A stretch of DNA of 55,228 nt. It comes from DASSNR01 sp036278935 (GTDB lineage Bacteria; Gemmatimonadota; Gemmatimonadetes; Gemmatimonadales; Gemmatimonadaceae). Position numbers and translations under genes: made by a program. The notes below the pieces were generated by a model. The model ran no database searches and was not told where the DNA came from. It worked only from the letters and a program-made list of their open reading frames with translations. The stretch lies in the NCBI GenBank assembly GCA_036278935.1, contig DASUKA010000038.1, positions 1 through 55,228 on the forward strand, in the 5' to 3' direction. Below are positions 38,534 through 46,801 of the stretch, piece by piece. Within the stretch, counting starts at the first letter, position 1; every line of letters begins with the position of its first letter.

Positions 38534-39886
38534 CTAGCCTCCAAACGGCATGCCGCCCATGCCGCCGAACATGCCGGGCGGCAGGCCCGGCCGTCCTCCC
38601 GGCCCCATGCGCTTCATCAGCTTCCGCATTTCGCGGAACTGCTCGATGAGGCGATTCACCTCGTACGTGGGGCGGCCGGAGCCCTTGGCCACGCGCGCGC
38701 GCCGTGAGCCGTTGAGAATGGACGGATCCCGGCGCTCGGCCTTCGTCATCGAGAGGATGATCGCCTCGACGTGCTTCATCCGCTTGGGGTCGACCTTGGC
38801 CTGCTTGAGCATCTTGCTGTTGACGCCGGGGAGCATCTTGAGCAGCCCCTCGAGCGGCCCCAGCTTCTGCATCTGCTTCATGGTCGCCAGGAAGTCGTCG
38901 AAGTCGAGGCCTTCCTTGCGAACCTTCTTCTCCAGCCGCTTGGCCTCGACGGCATCAAAGGTGGTCTGCGCCTTCTCGACGAGCGAGACGATGTCGCCCA
39001 TCTGCAGGATGCGCCCCGCCATGCGGTCGGGATAGAACTCCTCCAGCGCGTCCACCTTCTCGCCGACGCCCACATACTTGATCGGCTTCTTCGTGACGCC
39101 GTAGATGGAGAGCGCTGCGCCTCCGCGCGCATCGCCGTCCATCTTGGTGAGCACCACACCGGTGATGCCCAGCGCATCATCGAAGCCCTTGGCAATGCGC
39201 ACGGCATCCTGTCCGGTCATGCCGTCGGCCACGAGGAGAATCTCGTCCGGATGCACCTCGGCCTTGAGCGCCTTGAGCTCCTGCATCATCTCGTCATCGA
39301 TCTGCAGGCGGCCGGCCGTGTCGAGAATGACCACGCGGTCGCGAGCGCGCTTGGCCTCGTCGATTCCACGCTTGGCGATGCGCACGACGTCCTTCGCGTC
39401 GCGCTCGGCGTGCACGGGGACGCCCACCTGCTGGCCGAGCGTCTCGAGCTGATCGATGGCGGCGGGACGGTAGATGTCCACTGCCACGAGCCGCGGTGCG
39501 CGGCCTTCACCCTTGAGCTTGCGGGCGAGCTTGGCGCCCGTGGTGGTCTTGCCGGAACCCTGGAGCCCCACCATCATGACGATGGTCGGCGGCACGGTGC
39601 TGAGCTTGAGCCCTTCGCGCCGCTCGCCCAGCATGGCGGTGAGCTCGTCGTGCACGATCTTGACGAGCTGCTGACCGGGCGACACCGTCTTGAGTGCCGA
39701 GACGCCGACCGCCTTGCTCTCCACGCGCTCGAGGAACTCGCGGGTGAGCTGGAAGCTGACGTCGGCCTCCAGCAGCACGCGGCGGATTTCGCGCAGCCCT
39801 TCCTTGATGTCGCTCTCGGAGAGCACGCCCCGCCCGCGCAGGCGCGTAAAAATCCCGTCCAGCTTATCGCTGAGCTCGTCAAACAT
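38534..39886 (-). CDS. ffh: signal recognition particle protein Ffh
   Basis: This 450-residue SRP54 GTPase delivers inner-membrane proteins to FtsY. After the N helical bundle, G1 is 'GLQGSGKTTTGAKLARKLK', followed by 'VAVDIYRPAAIDQL', 'ILDTAGRLQID' (G3) and 'LTKMDGDARGGAAL' (G4). The M domain (about 300-430) with Met-rich helices ends in 'FREMRKLMKRMG', and a Gly/Met-rich tail ('PGGRPGLPPGMFGGMGG') follows. A TAACTT box 8 bases before the ATG suggests a leaderless transcript. It is divergent from lon across a MITE-like element. Confidence 0.97.
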   Translation of the reverse strand: MFDELSDKLDGIFTRLRGRGVLSESDIKEGLREIRRVLLEADVSFQLTREFLERVESKAVGVSALKTVSPGQQLVKIVHDELTAMLGERREGLKLSTVPPTIVMMVGLQGSGKTTTGAKLARKLKGEGRAPRLVAVDIYRPAAIDQLETLGQQVGVPVHAERDAKDVVRIAKRGIDEAKRARDRVVILDTAGRLQIDDEMMQELKALKAEVHPDEILLVADGMTGQDAVRIAKGFDDALGITGVVLTKMDGDARGGAALSIYGVTKKPIKYVGVGEKVDALEEFYPDRMAGRILQMGDIVSLVEKAQTTFDAVEAKRLEKKVRKEGLDFDDFLATMKQMQKLGPLEGLLKMLPGVNSKMLKQAKVDPKRMKHVEAIILSMTKAERRDPSILNGSRRARVAKGSGRPTYEVNRLIEQFREMRKLMKRMGPGGRPGLPPGMFGGMGGMPFGG

Positions 39887-39894
39887 AGCCTGAG

Positions 39895-39900
39895 AAGTTA
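39895..39900 (-). promoter_or_regulatory. candidate -10 box directly before ffh
   Basis: TAACTT on the minus strand, 8 bases upstream of the ffh ATG, in AT-rich sequence outside the neighbouring repeat element. Confidence 0.4.
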
Positions 39901-39920
39901 AACCGGGTTAGCTTTGTTAA

Positions 39921-40090
39921 CCAGGGTGGAGGGAGTCGGGTGTCGGGGAGGCGGGGAGCTGTCATTCCGAGCGGCAGCGAGGAATCTTCTCCCCAGGCGA
40001 GGAGATTCCTCGGTCGCTCTGCTCCCTCGGAATGGCAGTGGTGCTTCATGCCGTTCCCCCACACCCCACACCCGACTCCCTCCACCCTGG
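39921..40090. mobile_element. MITE-like element with perfect 23-base terminal inverted repeats
   Basis: Bases 39921-39943 are the exact reverse complement of 40068-40090 (outer ends CCAGGGTGG / CCACCCTGG). Nested inside, 39959-39971 and 40026-40038 begin a second hairpin of the 'CATTCCGAG...GAGGAATCT' type known as a dispersed intergenic repeat in many environmental genomes. Total 170 bases, no coding capacity, no clear target-site duplication. It occupies most of the gap between the divergent ffh and lon genes. Confidence 0.6.
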
Positions 40091-40126
40091 CAGTCCCACT
40101 CCTGCAGCCTCCCGCCGCCGTTCCTC

Positions 40127-42589
40127 ATGCCTCGAGCCCAACACAAGGAAGAAATCCTCCGCTCCGAGCTGCCGCCAACCCTCCCCCTCATGGCGCTGCG
40201 CTCGACGATTGTCTATCCGCTGGGCACGATCGCGGTCCAGATGGGCGCGCCGGAGAACCTGGCGATCGTCCGCGCGCACGATGAGGGCGGGTTGATCGTG
40301 GCGCTCGTGGTGGCCACGGGCGATCAGGATGATCCGAACCGGCCCGATGCCTTCGTCGGCCGGGTGGGTGTGGCGGCCCGCGTCCACGAGCGCATCAATC
40401 TTCCTGGCGACACCGTCCAGATCACCCTGCAGGGGCTCCGGCGCATCGTCGTCGAGCGGGTGGAGCCGCGCGACCCGTACCCGGTGGCACACATCACGCC
40501 GGCGCGCGAGACGCCGCTCGATCCCGTTGCGGGCGAGGAGCTGATGGCCCGCCTCGTGTCCGCTGCCGAAACGCTGGCCGATCTGGTCGACCGCATTCCG
40601 GATGAAGTGCCCGCCATTCTCCGCATGAATATGTCGGACCCGGGGCGCTTTGCCGACCTCGCCGCCACCAACATGAACTTCCGCATCTCCGAGAAGGAGG
40701 AGGTGCTGCAACGCCTCGATATCGGCGATCGCATCCGCTTCGTCCTCAGCCGGCTGGAGCGCGAGGTGGCGCGCGCGCGGGTGATGGAGGACATCAAGAA
40801 GCAGACCGAGGTCAAGATCGAGCAGCACCAGCGCGAGTTCTATCTGCGGCAGCAGCTCCGCGCCATCCAGGCAGAGCTGGGCGAGACCGACCCGGGCGAG
40901 AAGGATGCGCTCGATCTGTTGCAGAAGCTCGAGGAGGCGAAGCTCCCCGAGAAGGTGGCCCAGGAGGCGCGACGCGAAACCGACCGGATGCGGATGCTTT
41001 CCCCGGCCTCCAGCGAATACCAGGTCATCCGCACGTACATCGACTGGATTCTCGCGCTCCCCTGGCACGCGCGTACGGGCGAGGAGACGATCGAGCTCGC
41101 GAAGGTGCAGGAGACACTCGACACCGGACATTACGGCCTCAAGGAAGCCAAGGAGCGCATCATCGAGTACCTCGCCGTGCGCAAGCTCCGCGGCGGCGAC
41201 CCGCACGGCCCCATCCTCTGCTTCGTGGGTCCACCCGGTACGGGCAAGACGTCCCTCGGCGCGGCGATCGCGCAGGCGATCGGCCGGGAGTTCTATCGCA
41301 TCTCCGTGGGCGGCGTGCGCGATGAGGCCGAGATCCGCGGACACCGGCGCACCTACGTGGGCGCCATGCCCGGCCTCTTCGTGCAAGCGCTCCGCCGCGT
41401 GCAGGTACGCGACCCGGTGTTCATGATCGATGAGATCGACAAGATGTCGCACGGCGGGATGTCGGGCGACCCCACGGCCGCGATGCTCGAGGTGCTGGAT
41501 CCCTCGCAGAATCACGATTTCGTGGACCATTATCTGAATCTGCCATTCGATCTCTCGTCCATCCTCTTCATCTGCACGGCGAACAATCTGTTCGACATTC
41601 CGGCGCCGTTGCGCGACCGCATGGAAATCATCCGGATCGCCGGCTACACAATCGAGGAGAAGGTCGAGATCGCGTGGCGCTACCTGCTGCCCAAACTGTT
41701 CGAGGAGCACGGCATCACGGACACCGACCTGCAGTTCACCGACGAGATGCTCGGACTCGTGTCGAGCGGCTACTCCCGCGAGGCGGGGCTGCGCGGGTTC
41801 TCCCGCAACCTGGCCGCGATCATGCGCAAGCGCGCTCGGCGCAAGGCCGAGGGCGAGGAGGGCGCGTGGGTGGTGGACGCGGCGATGGTCGAGGAGATCC
41901 TCGGGCTGCCGCGCTATTCGAACGAGGCGGCGGAGATGGAGCCCGAGATCGGGACCGCCACGGGGTTGGCGTGGACGTCCACCGGTGGCGACATCATGAC
42001 GATCGAGGCACTCAAGATGCTCGGCACCGGGCGCCTGATCGTGACGGGGCAACTGGGCGACGTGATGCGCGAATCGGTGGACGCCGCGTACTCCTACGTG
42101 CGCTCGCGCGCACTGTCGATCGGCATCGACGAACGCGTCTTCCGCGACTACGACCTGCACATTCACCTGCCGGCCGGAGCGATTCCCAAGGATGGCCCCA
42201 GCGCGGGCATCACGGTCACGCTGGCCATCGCGAGCGCGCTCAGCGAGCGCCCGGTGCGCCGCGATGTCGCCATGACGGGTGAGGTGACGCTGCGCGGGAA
42301 GGTGCTGGAGATCGGCGGCGTGAAGGAGAAGATCATGGCGGCGTACCGCGTTGGCCTGCGCGAAGTGATCCTTCCCGCCTCCAACCGAAAGGATCTACGC
42401 GACGTGCCCGACGAGGTGCGGAGCAACATGGCCTTCACCTTCGTGGAGATGATGGACGAGGTACTCCGGCTGGCGCTCCTGCCGCCGGCCGAGGAACCGG
42501 TTGCCGACAAGCCGCCCGCGCGCGAGCCCGAGCAGGGCAGGCACGGCGGGCTCACGGACCGGCCGGTGCCCATCCACACGACGGGCTGA
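40127..42589 (+). CDS. lon: ATP-dependent protease La (Lon)
   Basis: This 820-residue cytosolic AAA+ protease degrades misfolded and regulatory proteins. The N-terminal substrate domain starts 'ELPPTLPLMALRSTIVYPLGT'; Walker A is 'GPPGTGKTSLGAAIAQAI' and Walker B 'VFMIDEIDKM'. The protease domain has the catalytic Ser in 'IPKDGPSAGITVTL' and the Lys in 'GGVKEKIMAAYRVGLREVILP'. It ends with a short Pro/Glu-rich tail. The start is ATG 40127; the frame is open upstream through the MITE-like element but that part is not Lon-like. Transcription must come from within or beside the element, since its end is only 36 bases from the start. Confidence 0.97.
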   Translation: MPRAQHKEEILRSELPPTLPLMALRSTIVYPLGTIAVQMGAPENLAIVRAHDEGGLIVALVVATGDQDDPNRPDAFVGRVGVAARVHERINLPGDTVQITLQGLRRIVVERVEPRDPYPVAHITPARETPLDPVAGEELMARLVSAAETLADLVDRIPDEVPAILRMNMSDPGRFADLAATNMNFRISEKEEVLQRLDIGDRIRFVLSRLEREVARARVMEDIKKQTEVKIEQHQREFYLRQQLRAIQAELGETDPGEKDALDLLQKLEEAKLPEKVAQEARRETDRMRMLSPASSEYQVIRTYIDWILALPWHARTGEETIELAKVQETLDTGHYGLKEAKERIIEYLAVRKLRGGDPHGPILCFVGPPGTGKTSLGAAIAQAIGREFYRISVGGVRDEAEIRGHRRTYVGAMPGLFVQALRRVQVRDPVFMIDEIDKMSHGGMSGDPTAAMLEVLDPSQNHDFVDHYLNLPFDLSSILFICTANNLFDIPAPLRDRMEIIRIAGYTIEEKVEIAWRYLLPKLFEEHGITDTDLQFTDEMLGLVSSGYSREAGLRGFSRNLAAIMRKRARRKAEGEEGAWVVDAAMVEEILGLPRYSNEAAEMEPEIGTATGLAWTSTGGDIMTIEALKMLGTGRLIVTGQLGDVMRESVDAAYSYVRSRALSIGIDERVFRDYDLHIHLPAGAIPKDGPSAGITVTLAIASALSERPVRRDVAMTGEVTLRGKVLEIGGVKEKIMAAYRVGLREVILPASNRKDLRDVPDEVRSNMAFTFVEMMDEVLRLALLPPAEEPVADKPPAREPEQGRHGGLTDRPVPIHTTG

Positions 42590-42621
42590 CGGCGCTCGCG
42601 CGCCGGTGGTCCTACCTGTCG

Positions 42622-43875
42622 GTGCTGCAACCACTCGACGACCCAGCCAAGAAGGCGCAGCTCGTCCGGATGAAGCGCCGGGCGACCGGGCTGCTGCTGG
42701 CGGCGACCGTGATCTTCGTGGTCGCCTCGCTGCTGCTCGGACGCTTTCCATCGTTCTGGCTGGACGCGCTCCGCGCCACCGCGGAGGCCGCGATGGTGGG
42801 CGGGCTCGCGGACTGGTTTGCCGTCACCGCGCTCTTCCGCCATCCCCTTGGCATTCCGATCCCGCACACCGCCATCGTTGCCGCGCGCAAGGATCAGATC
42901 GGTCGCTCGCTCGGCAACTTCGTTCAGCGGCACTTCCTCAGCCGCGAGGTGCTGTCGGAGAAGCTGGCCAGCGTGCACGTGGCCGAGCACCTGGCGCGCT
43001 GGCTCACGCAGCCGGAGAACAGCCGCACCCTCGCACGCCACGCGGGCGCGGGGCTCGCCAGCGGCGTGCGCGCCCTGCACGACGAGGACGTGCAGGAGCT
43101 GATCGATGGCGTGCTGCTGCGCAAGATCCGCTCGACACAGGTTGCCCCGCTGCTCGGCAAGCTGCTGACCGTGATCACCGAGGGTGATCGCCATCAGGAG
43201 CTGCTCAACGAAGCGATCAAGTTGCTCTCGCGCGCGGTGGATGAGAATCAGGACACGATCCGCGAGCGCATCGGGGAGGAGAGTCCCTGGTGGGTGCCCG
43301 ATCTGGTGGAGGACAAGATCCACGGCAAGATCGTCACCGGGCTCGATCACACCTTGCAGGCCATCCGGGATGACCCGCGGCATCCGTTGCGCACGCGATT
43401 CGATGTGGCGCTCGCCCGTTTCATCGACAAGCTCCACCACGCCCCCGACGTGCAGGCGCGCGCCGAGGCCATCAAGCTGGAGTTGCTGAACGCGGACGCC
43501 GTGCGCCGCTTTTCAGCATCCATGTGGGACGAAGTGAAGGAGGCCCTTTTTCGGTACGCGGACGACCCGAATGCCTTCTCGCCCACGGCCATCGAGCGGG
43601 GGCTCATGACGCTGGGGGACGCGATGCTGAACGATCCGCGTCTGCTCGAGCGGGTGGACCGATATGTTACGGATATCGCGCTGCACCTGGTGGAGCGCTA
43701 CCAGTCCGAAGTGGCGCAGCTCATCGCGCAGACGGTCAGCTCGTGGGATCCCGATGTCACGTCGCATCGCATCGAGCTGGCGATTGGCAAAGACTTGCAG
43801 TTCATCCGGATCAACGGCACAGTGGTGGGCGGGCTGGCTGGCCTGCTGATCTTTCTGGTCTCCACACTGCTGTAG
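42622..43875 (+). CDS. DUF445 family membrane protein
   Basis: This 417-residue protein has two N-terminal helices (about 23-40, and the 'LRATAEAAMVGGLADWFAVTALF' amphipathic segment), a long helical soluble body and one C-terminal helix ('VVGGLAGLLIFLVSTLL'). 'GLADWFAVTALFRHPLGIPIPHTAIV' and 'IRINGTVVGGLAGLLIF' are the DUF445 signatures. The family is uncharacterised and may span the envelope with its helical body. The GTG start at 42622 follows lon by 32 bases on the same strand. Confidence 0.88.
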   Translation: MLQPLDDPAKKAQLVRMKRRATGLLLAATVIFVVASLLLGRFPSFWLDALRATAEAAMVGGLADWFAVTALFRHPLGIPIPHTAIVAARKDQIGRSLGNFVQRHFLSREVLSEKLASVHVAEHLARWLTQPENSRTLARHAGAGLASGVRALHDEDVQELIDGVLLRKIRSTQVAPLLGKLLTVITEGDRHQELLNEAIKLLSRAVDENQDTIRERIGEESPWWVPDLVEDKIHGKIVTGLDHTLQAIRDDPRHPLRTRFDVALARFIDKLHHAPDVQARAEAIKLELLNADAVRRFSASMWDEVKEALFRYADDPNAFSPTAIERGLMTLGDAMLNDPRLLERVDRYVTDIALHLVERYQSEVAQLIAQTVSSWDPDVTSHRIELAIGKDLQFIRINGTVVGGLAGLLIFLVSTLL

Positions 43876-43935
43876 CGCGTCGCCCTCCGCGACCACCGGC
43901 GACGGCGCTTGCATCGCATGTGAGAACGAGGCGTA

Positions 43936-44026
43936 CAATTCTCCCCGCGTGCGCGGGGAATACTCAGGGGTATTACCCCGGCTCTACGGGCGCGCCCAAT
44001 TCTCCCCGCATGCGCGGGGAATACTC
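43936..44026. CRISPR. minimal CRISPR-like pair: two I-E-type repeats and one spacer
   Basis: Two 30-base repeats (43936-43965 and 43997-44026) differ at one base and are separated by 31 bases, a 61-base period that equals the usual I-E repeat-plus-spacer length. The palindromic core CCCCGC-GTGC/ATGC-GCGGGG flanked by TTCT and GGGAATA is the I-E repeat form (reverse strand begins GAGTATTCCCCGC). Translated, it gives the 'SPHARGI' and 'IPRARGE' strings seen in mis-annotated I-E arrays. There is no further repeat within 100 bases and no cas gene in the window. It may be a relic, a solo array, or a look-alike hairpin pair. Confidence 0.6.
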
Positions 44027-44047
44027 TATCTCTCCATCTTCGGCACC

Positions 44048-46753
44048 ATGCACCATTCCCTCCTCCAGCGCGCCACACCTCCGCGCGGTGCCGGCGCGGG
44101 AGCGATCATCGGCGGCCGATGGATCGGTGCCGTGCTGCTGTGTGCCGCATTCGCCGCCGCGGCGTGTGCACAGAGGTCCGACTCGGCGCCGGCCCCCGTA
44201 CCGGCGTACCGGAATGACGCGCTGCCCTTCGACGTGCGCGTGCACGACCTGGTGAGCCGCATGACGCTCGAGGAAAAGGTCTCACAGATGATGAACGAGG
44301 CGCCGGCCATCGAGCGGTTGGGGATCCCCCAGTACAACTGGTGGAGCGAGGCGCTGCACGGTGTGGCTCGATCGGGACTCGCCACCGTTTTTCCGCAGGC
44401 CATCGGGCTGGCCGCCACGTGGGACGACACCCTGATGTTTCGGGTCGCCACGGCCATCTCGGACGAGGCGCGGGCCAAGTACCACGCGTACATCCGCGCG
44501 GGGCACCGCGAGCGGTATGGCGGACTCACCTTCTGGTCGCCCAATATCAACCTCTTCCGCGACCCGCGGTGGGGGCGCGGCCAGGAGACGTATGGTGAGG
44601 ATCCCTTCCTCACCGGCCGCATGGCGGTGCAGTTCATCCGCGGCATGCAGGGCGATGACCCCACCTATCTCAAGACGGTGAGCACCGTGAAGCACTTTGC
44701 GGTGTACAGCGGCCCGGAACCCCAACGCCATCACTTCGATGCGGAGGTGAGCGCGCGCGATCTGCACGAAAGCTACCTTCCGGCGTTCGAGGCGGGCATT
44801 CGCGAAGGGGGTGCGTACTCGATCATGTGCGCGTACAACCGCGTCGATGGGCATCCCGCGTGCGCGAGCCGAATGCTACTTGATAGTGTCCTCCGCCGCC
44901 GCTGGGGCTTCCGGGGCTACGTAGTGTCGGACTGCGGCGCGGTGGACGACATCTACAAGCATCACCACGTGGTGGCGACAGCGCCCGAAGCCGCGGCGCT
45001 CGCCGTGAAGAGCGGCACCGATCTCGAATGCGGGCAGACGTACCGCCACCTGATCGACGCCGTGCACCAGGGGCTCATCACCGAGCAGCAGATCGACACC
45101 GCCGTCACCCGGCTGTTCATGGCGCGATTCAGGCTCGGCATGTTCGACTCTCCGGACCGGGTGCGCTGGGCGAAAATTCCGTACAGCGTGCTGGACGACA
45201 GCGCTCATCGCGCGCTCGCGCTGCACGCGGCGCGCGAGTCGATGGTGCTTCTCAAGAACGACAGCTCCACGCTCCCGCTCAGCAGGGATCTCGGGACGAT
45301 CGCGGTCATAGGGCCGAATGCGGACCAGTGGCGCATGCTGCTGGGCAACTACAACGGCATTCCCGCGGACCCGATCACACCGCTGCGCGGCATTCGTGAA
45401 GCCGTGGGGAAGAAGACGCGCGTGCTCTACGTACCCGGGTCCGACCTGGCTAACGGCTTCCCCATCGACAGCATCATCCCCAGCGCGCTTCTGGCGACGC
45501 CAGACGGCCAGCGCGGCCTGCGGGCCGAGTTCTTCGCCCGCGGCACGGTGGCGGGAACGCCGCTCTTCACACGCACGGACAGCGTGCTGGATGCCGACTG
45601 GGGTAATGCCGCGCCACGATCGGACATGCGCCCGAACGAGTTCGCGGTGCAATGGGCGGGAACGCTGCGGCCGGCCGTCAGCGGGGCATACCGCCTGGCG
45701 CTCACCGGCACCATGTCGTTTCGGCTCTTCCTGAATGACCGTCTGATCGTGCAATCCAGTATCTCAGGACGCGCGCGTGAATTTAAGGATCCCACGCTCG
45801 TGCAGAGCGCGCCGATCACGCTGCAGGCGGGCCGTCGCTATCGGCTGCGCGTGGACGCGCGGGAGTCCTCCGGTGATGCGCAGCTCCGGCTGGAGTGGTC
45901 TCCCTCGCCGGACACGCTGCTCGAGCGAGCTGTTCGCACGGCGGAGCAGGCGGACGCGGTGGTGCTCTGCCTCGGCCTCACCTCCCGCTTGGAGGGGGAG
46001 GAGATGCCGCTCGATATCCAGGGCTTTCATGGCGGCGACCGCACGAACCTCGGCCTCCCGGCTCCTCAGAAGCGACTGCTGAAGCGCATCACCGCGCTCG
46101 GCAAACCCACCGTGCTCGTCCTGCTCAATGGCAGTGCGCTGGCGGTGAACTGGGCCCAGGTGCACGTGCCGGCGATCCTCGAGGCATGGTACCCCGGACA
46201 AGCCGCGGGCACCGCTATCGCCGACGTCCTCTTCGGCGCGTACGATCCGAGCGGCCGGCTCCCCGTCACCTTCTACCGAAGCGTGAACGACCTGCCGCCC
46301 TTCGAGGACTACAGCATGGCGGGGCGCACCTATCGCTTCTTCCACGGCACGCCGCTCTATCCGTTCGGCTACGGACTCAGCTACACGACGTTCGACTACG
46401 CCAATCTGCGGACGAGCGCTCCCTCTATGGGCGCCGGCGACACCCTGACGGTGAGCGTGGATGTGACGAACGCGGGAACGCGCACCGGTGACGAGGTCGT
46501 GCAGCTCTACGTTCGACACCTCGGCTCGGCCGTCACACGGCCCATCCGCGATCTGCGCGGCTTCCAGCGCGTGAGGCTCTCGCCTGGAGAAACGCGCACG
46601 GTCGCGCTGCCGCTCGCGGCGTCATCGCTCGCCTACTGGAATTCGGATCTCCATCACTGGATGGTGGAGAGCGAGCCGGTGCGGATCGAGGTCGGCGCCT
46701 CGTCCGCGGACATCCGCCTGAGCACAACGGTGCAGGTGCAGGGCGACCCGTAA
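44048..46753 (+). CDS. GH3 beta-glycosidase with PA14 insert (probable beta-xylosidase/glucosidase)
   Basis: This 901-residue exported protein has a signal with a possible lipobox ('LLCAAFAAAAC', Cys about 40). The GH3 N-terminal barrel holds 'YNWWSEALHGVARSG' and 'NPNINLFRDPRWGRGQETYGEDP'-like segments; the nucleophile Asp is in 'GYVVSDCGAVDD'. The GH3 C-terminal domain is interrupted by a PA14 domain (about 500-640, 'GLRAEFFARGTVAGTPLFTR'), and a fibronectin-III-like domain ends the protein. 'WWSEALHGVA' and this architecture are common in beta-xylosidases. It converges on xylulokinase, which fits xylose release. ATG 44048 is preferred; the frame upstream runs through the CRISPR-like repeats. 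Confidence 0.92.
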   Translation: MHHSLLQRATPPRGAGAGAIIGGRWIGAVLLCAAFAAAACAQRSDSAPAPVPAYRNDALPFDVRVHDLVSRMTLEEKVSQMMNEAPAIERLGIPQYNWWSEALHGVARSGLATVFPQAIGLAATWDDTLMFRVATAISDEARAKYHAYIRAGHRERYGGLTFWSPNINLFRDPRWGRGQETYGEDPFLTGRMAVQFIRGMQGDDPTYLKTVSTVKHFAVYSGPEPQRHHFDAEVSARDLHESYLPAFEAGIREGGAYSIMCAYNRVDGHPACASRMLLDSVLRRRWGFRGYVVSDCGAVDDIYKHHHVVATAPEAAALAVKSGTDLECGQTYRHLIDAVHQGLITEQQIDTAVTRLFMARFRLGMFDSPDRVRWAKIPYSVLDDSAHRALALHAARESMVLLKNDSSTLPLSRDLGTIAVIGPNADQWRMLLGNYNGIPADPITPLRGIREAVGKKTRVLYVPGSDLANGFPIDSIIPSALLATPDGQRGLRAEFFARGTVAGTPLFTRTDSVLDADWGNAAPRSDMRPNEFAVQWAGTLRPAVSGAYRLALTGTMSFRLFLNDRLIVQSSISGRAREFKDPTLVQSAPITLQAGRRYRLRVDARESSGDAQLRLEWSPSPDTLLERAVRTAEQADAVVLCLGLTSRLEGEEMPLDIQGFHGGDRTNLGLPAPQKRLLKRITALGKPTVLVLLNGSALAVNWAQVHVPAILEAWYPGQAAGTAIADVLFGAYDPSGRLPVTFYRSVNDLPPFEDYSMAGRTYRFFHGTPLYPFGYGLSYTTFDYANLRTSAPSMGAGDTLTVSVDVTNAGTRTGDEVVQLYVRHLGSAVTRPIRDLRGFQRVRLSPGETRTVALPLAASSLAYWNSDLHHWMVESEPVRIEVGASSADIRLSTTVQVQGDP

Positions 46754-46801
46754 TTCACCGTGTGCGCCGACGCAGTGGCGGCCGCCGTCCGCCCCTGGCA
46801 C

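Noticed and set aside
43949..44047. An earlier start for the GH3 gene through the CRISPR-like repeats
   Set aside because: The translation ('SPHARGI'-type) is the known artefact of reading I-E repeats, and the signal peptide begins only after ATG 44048.
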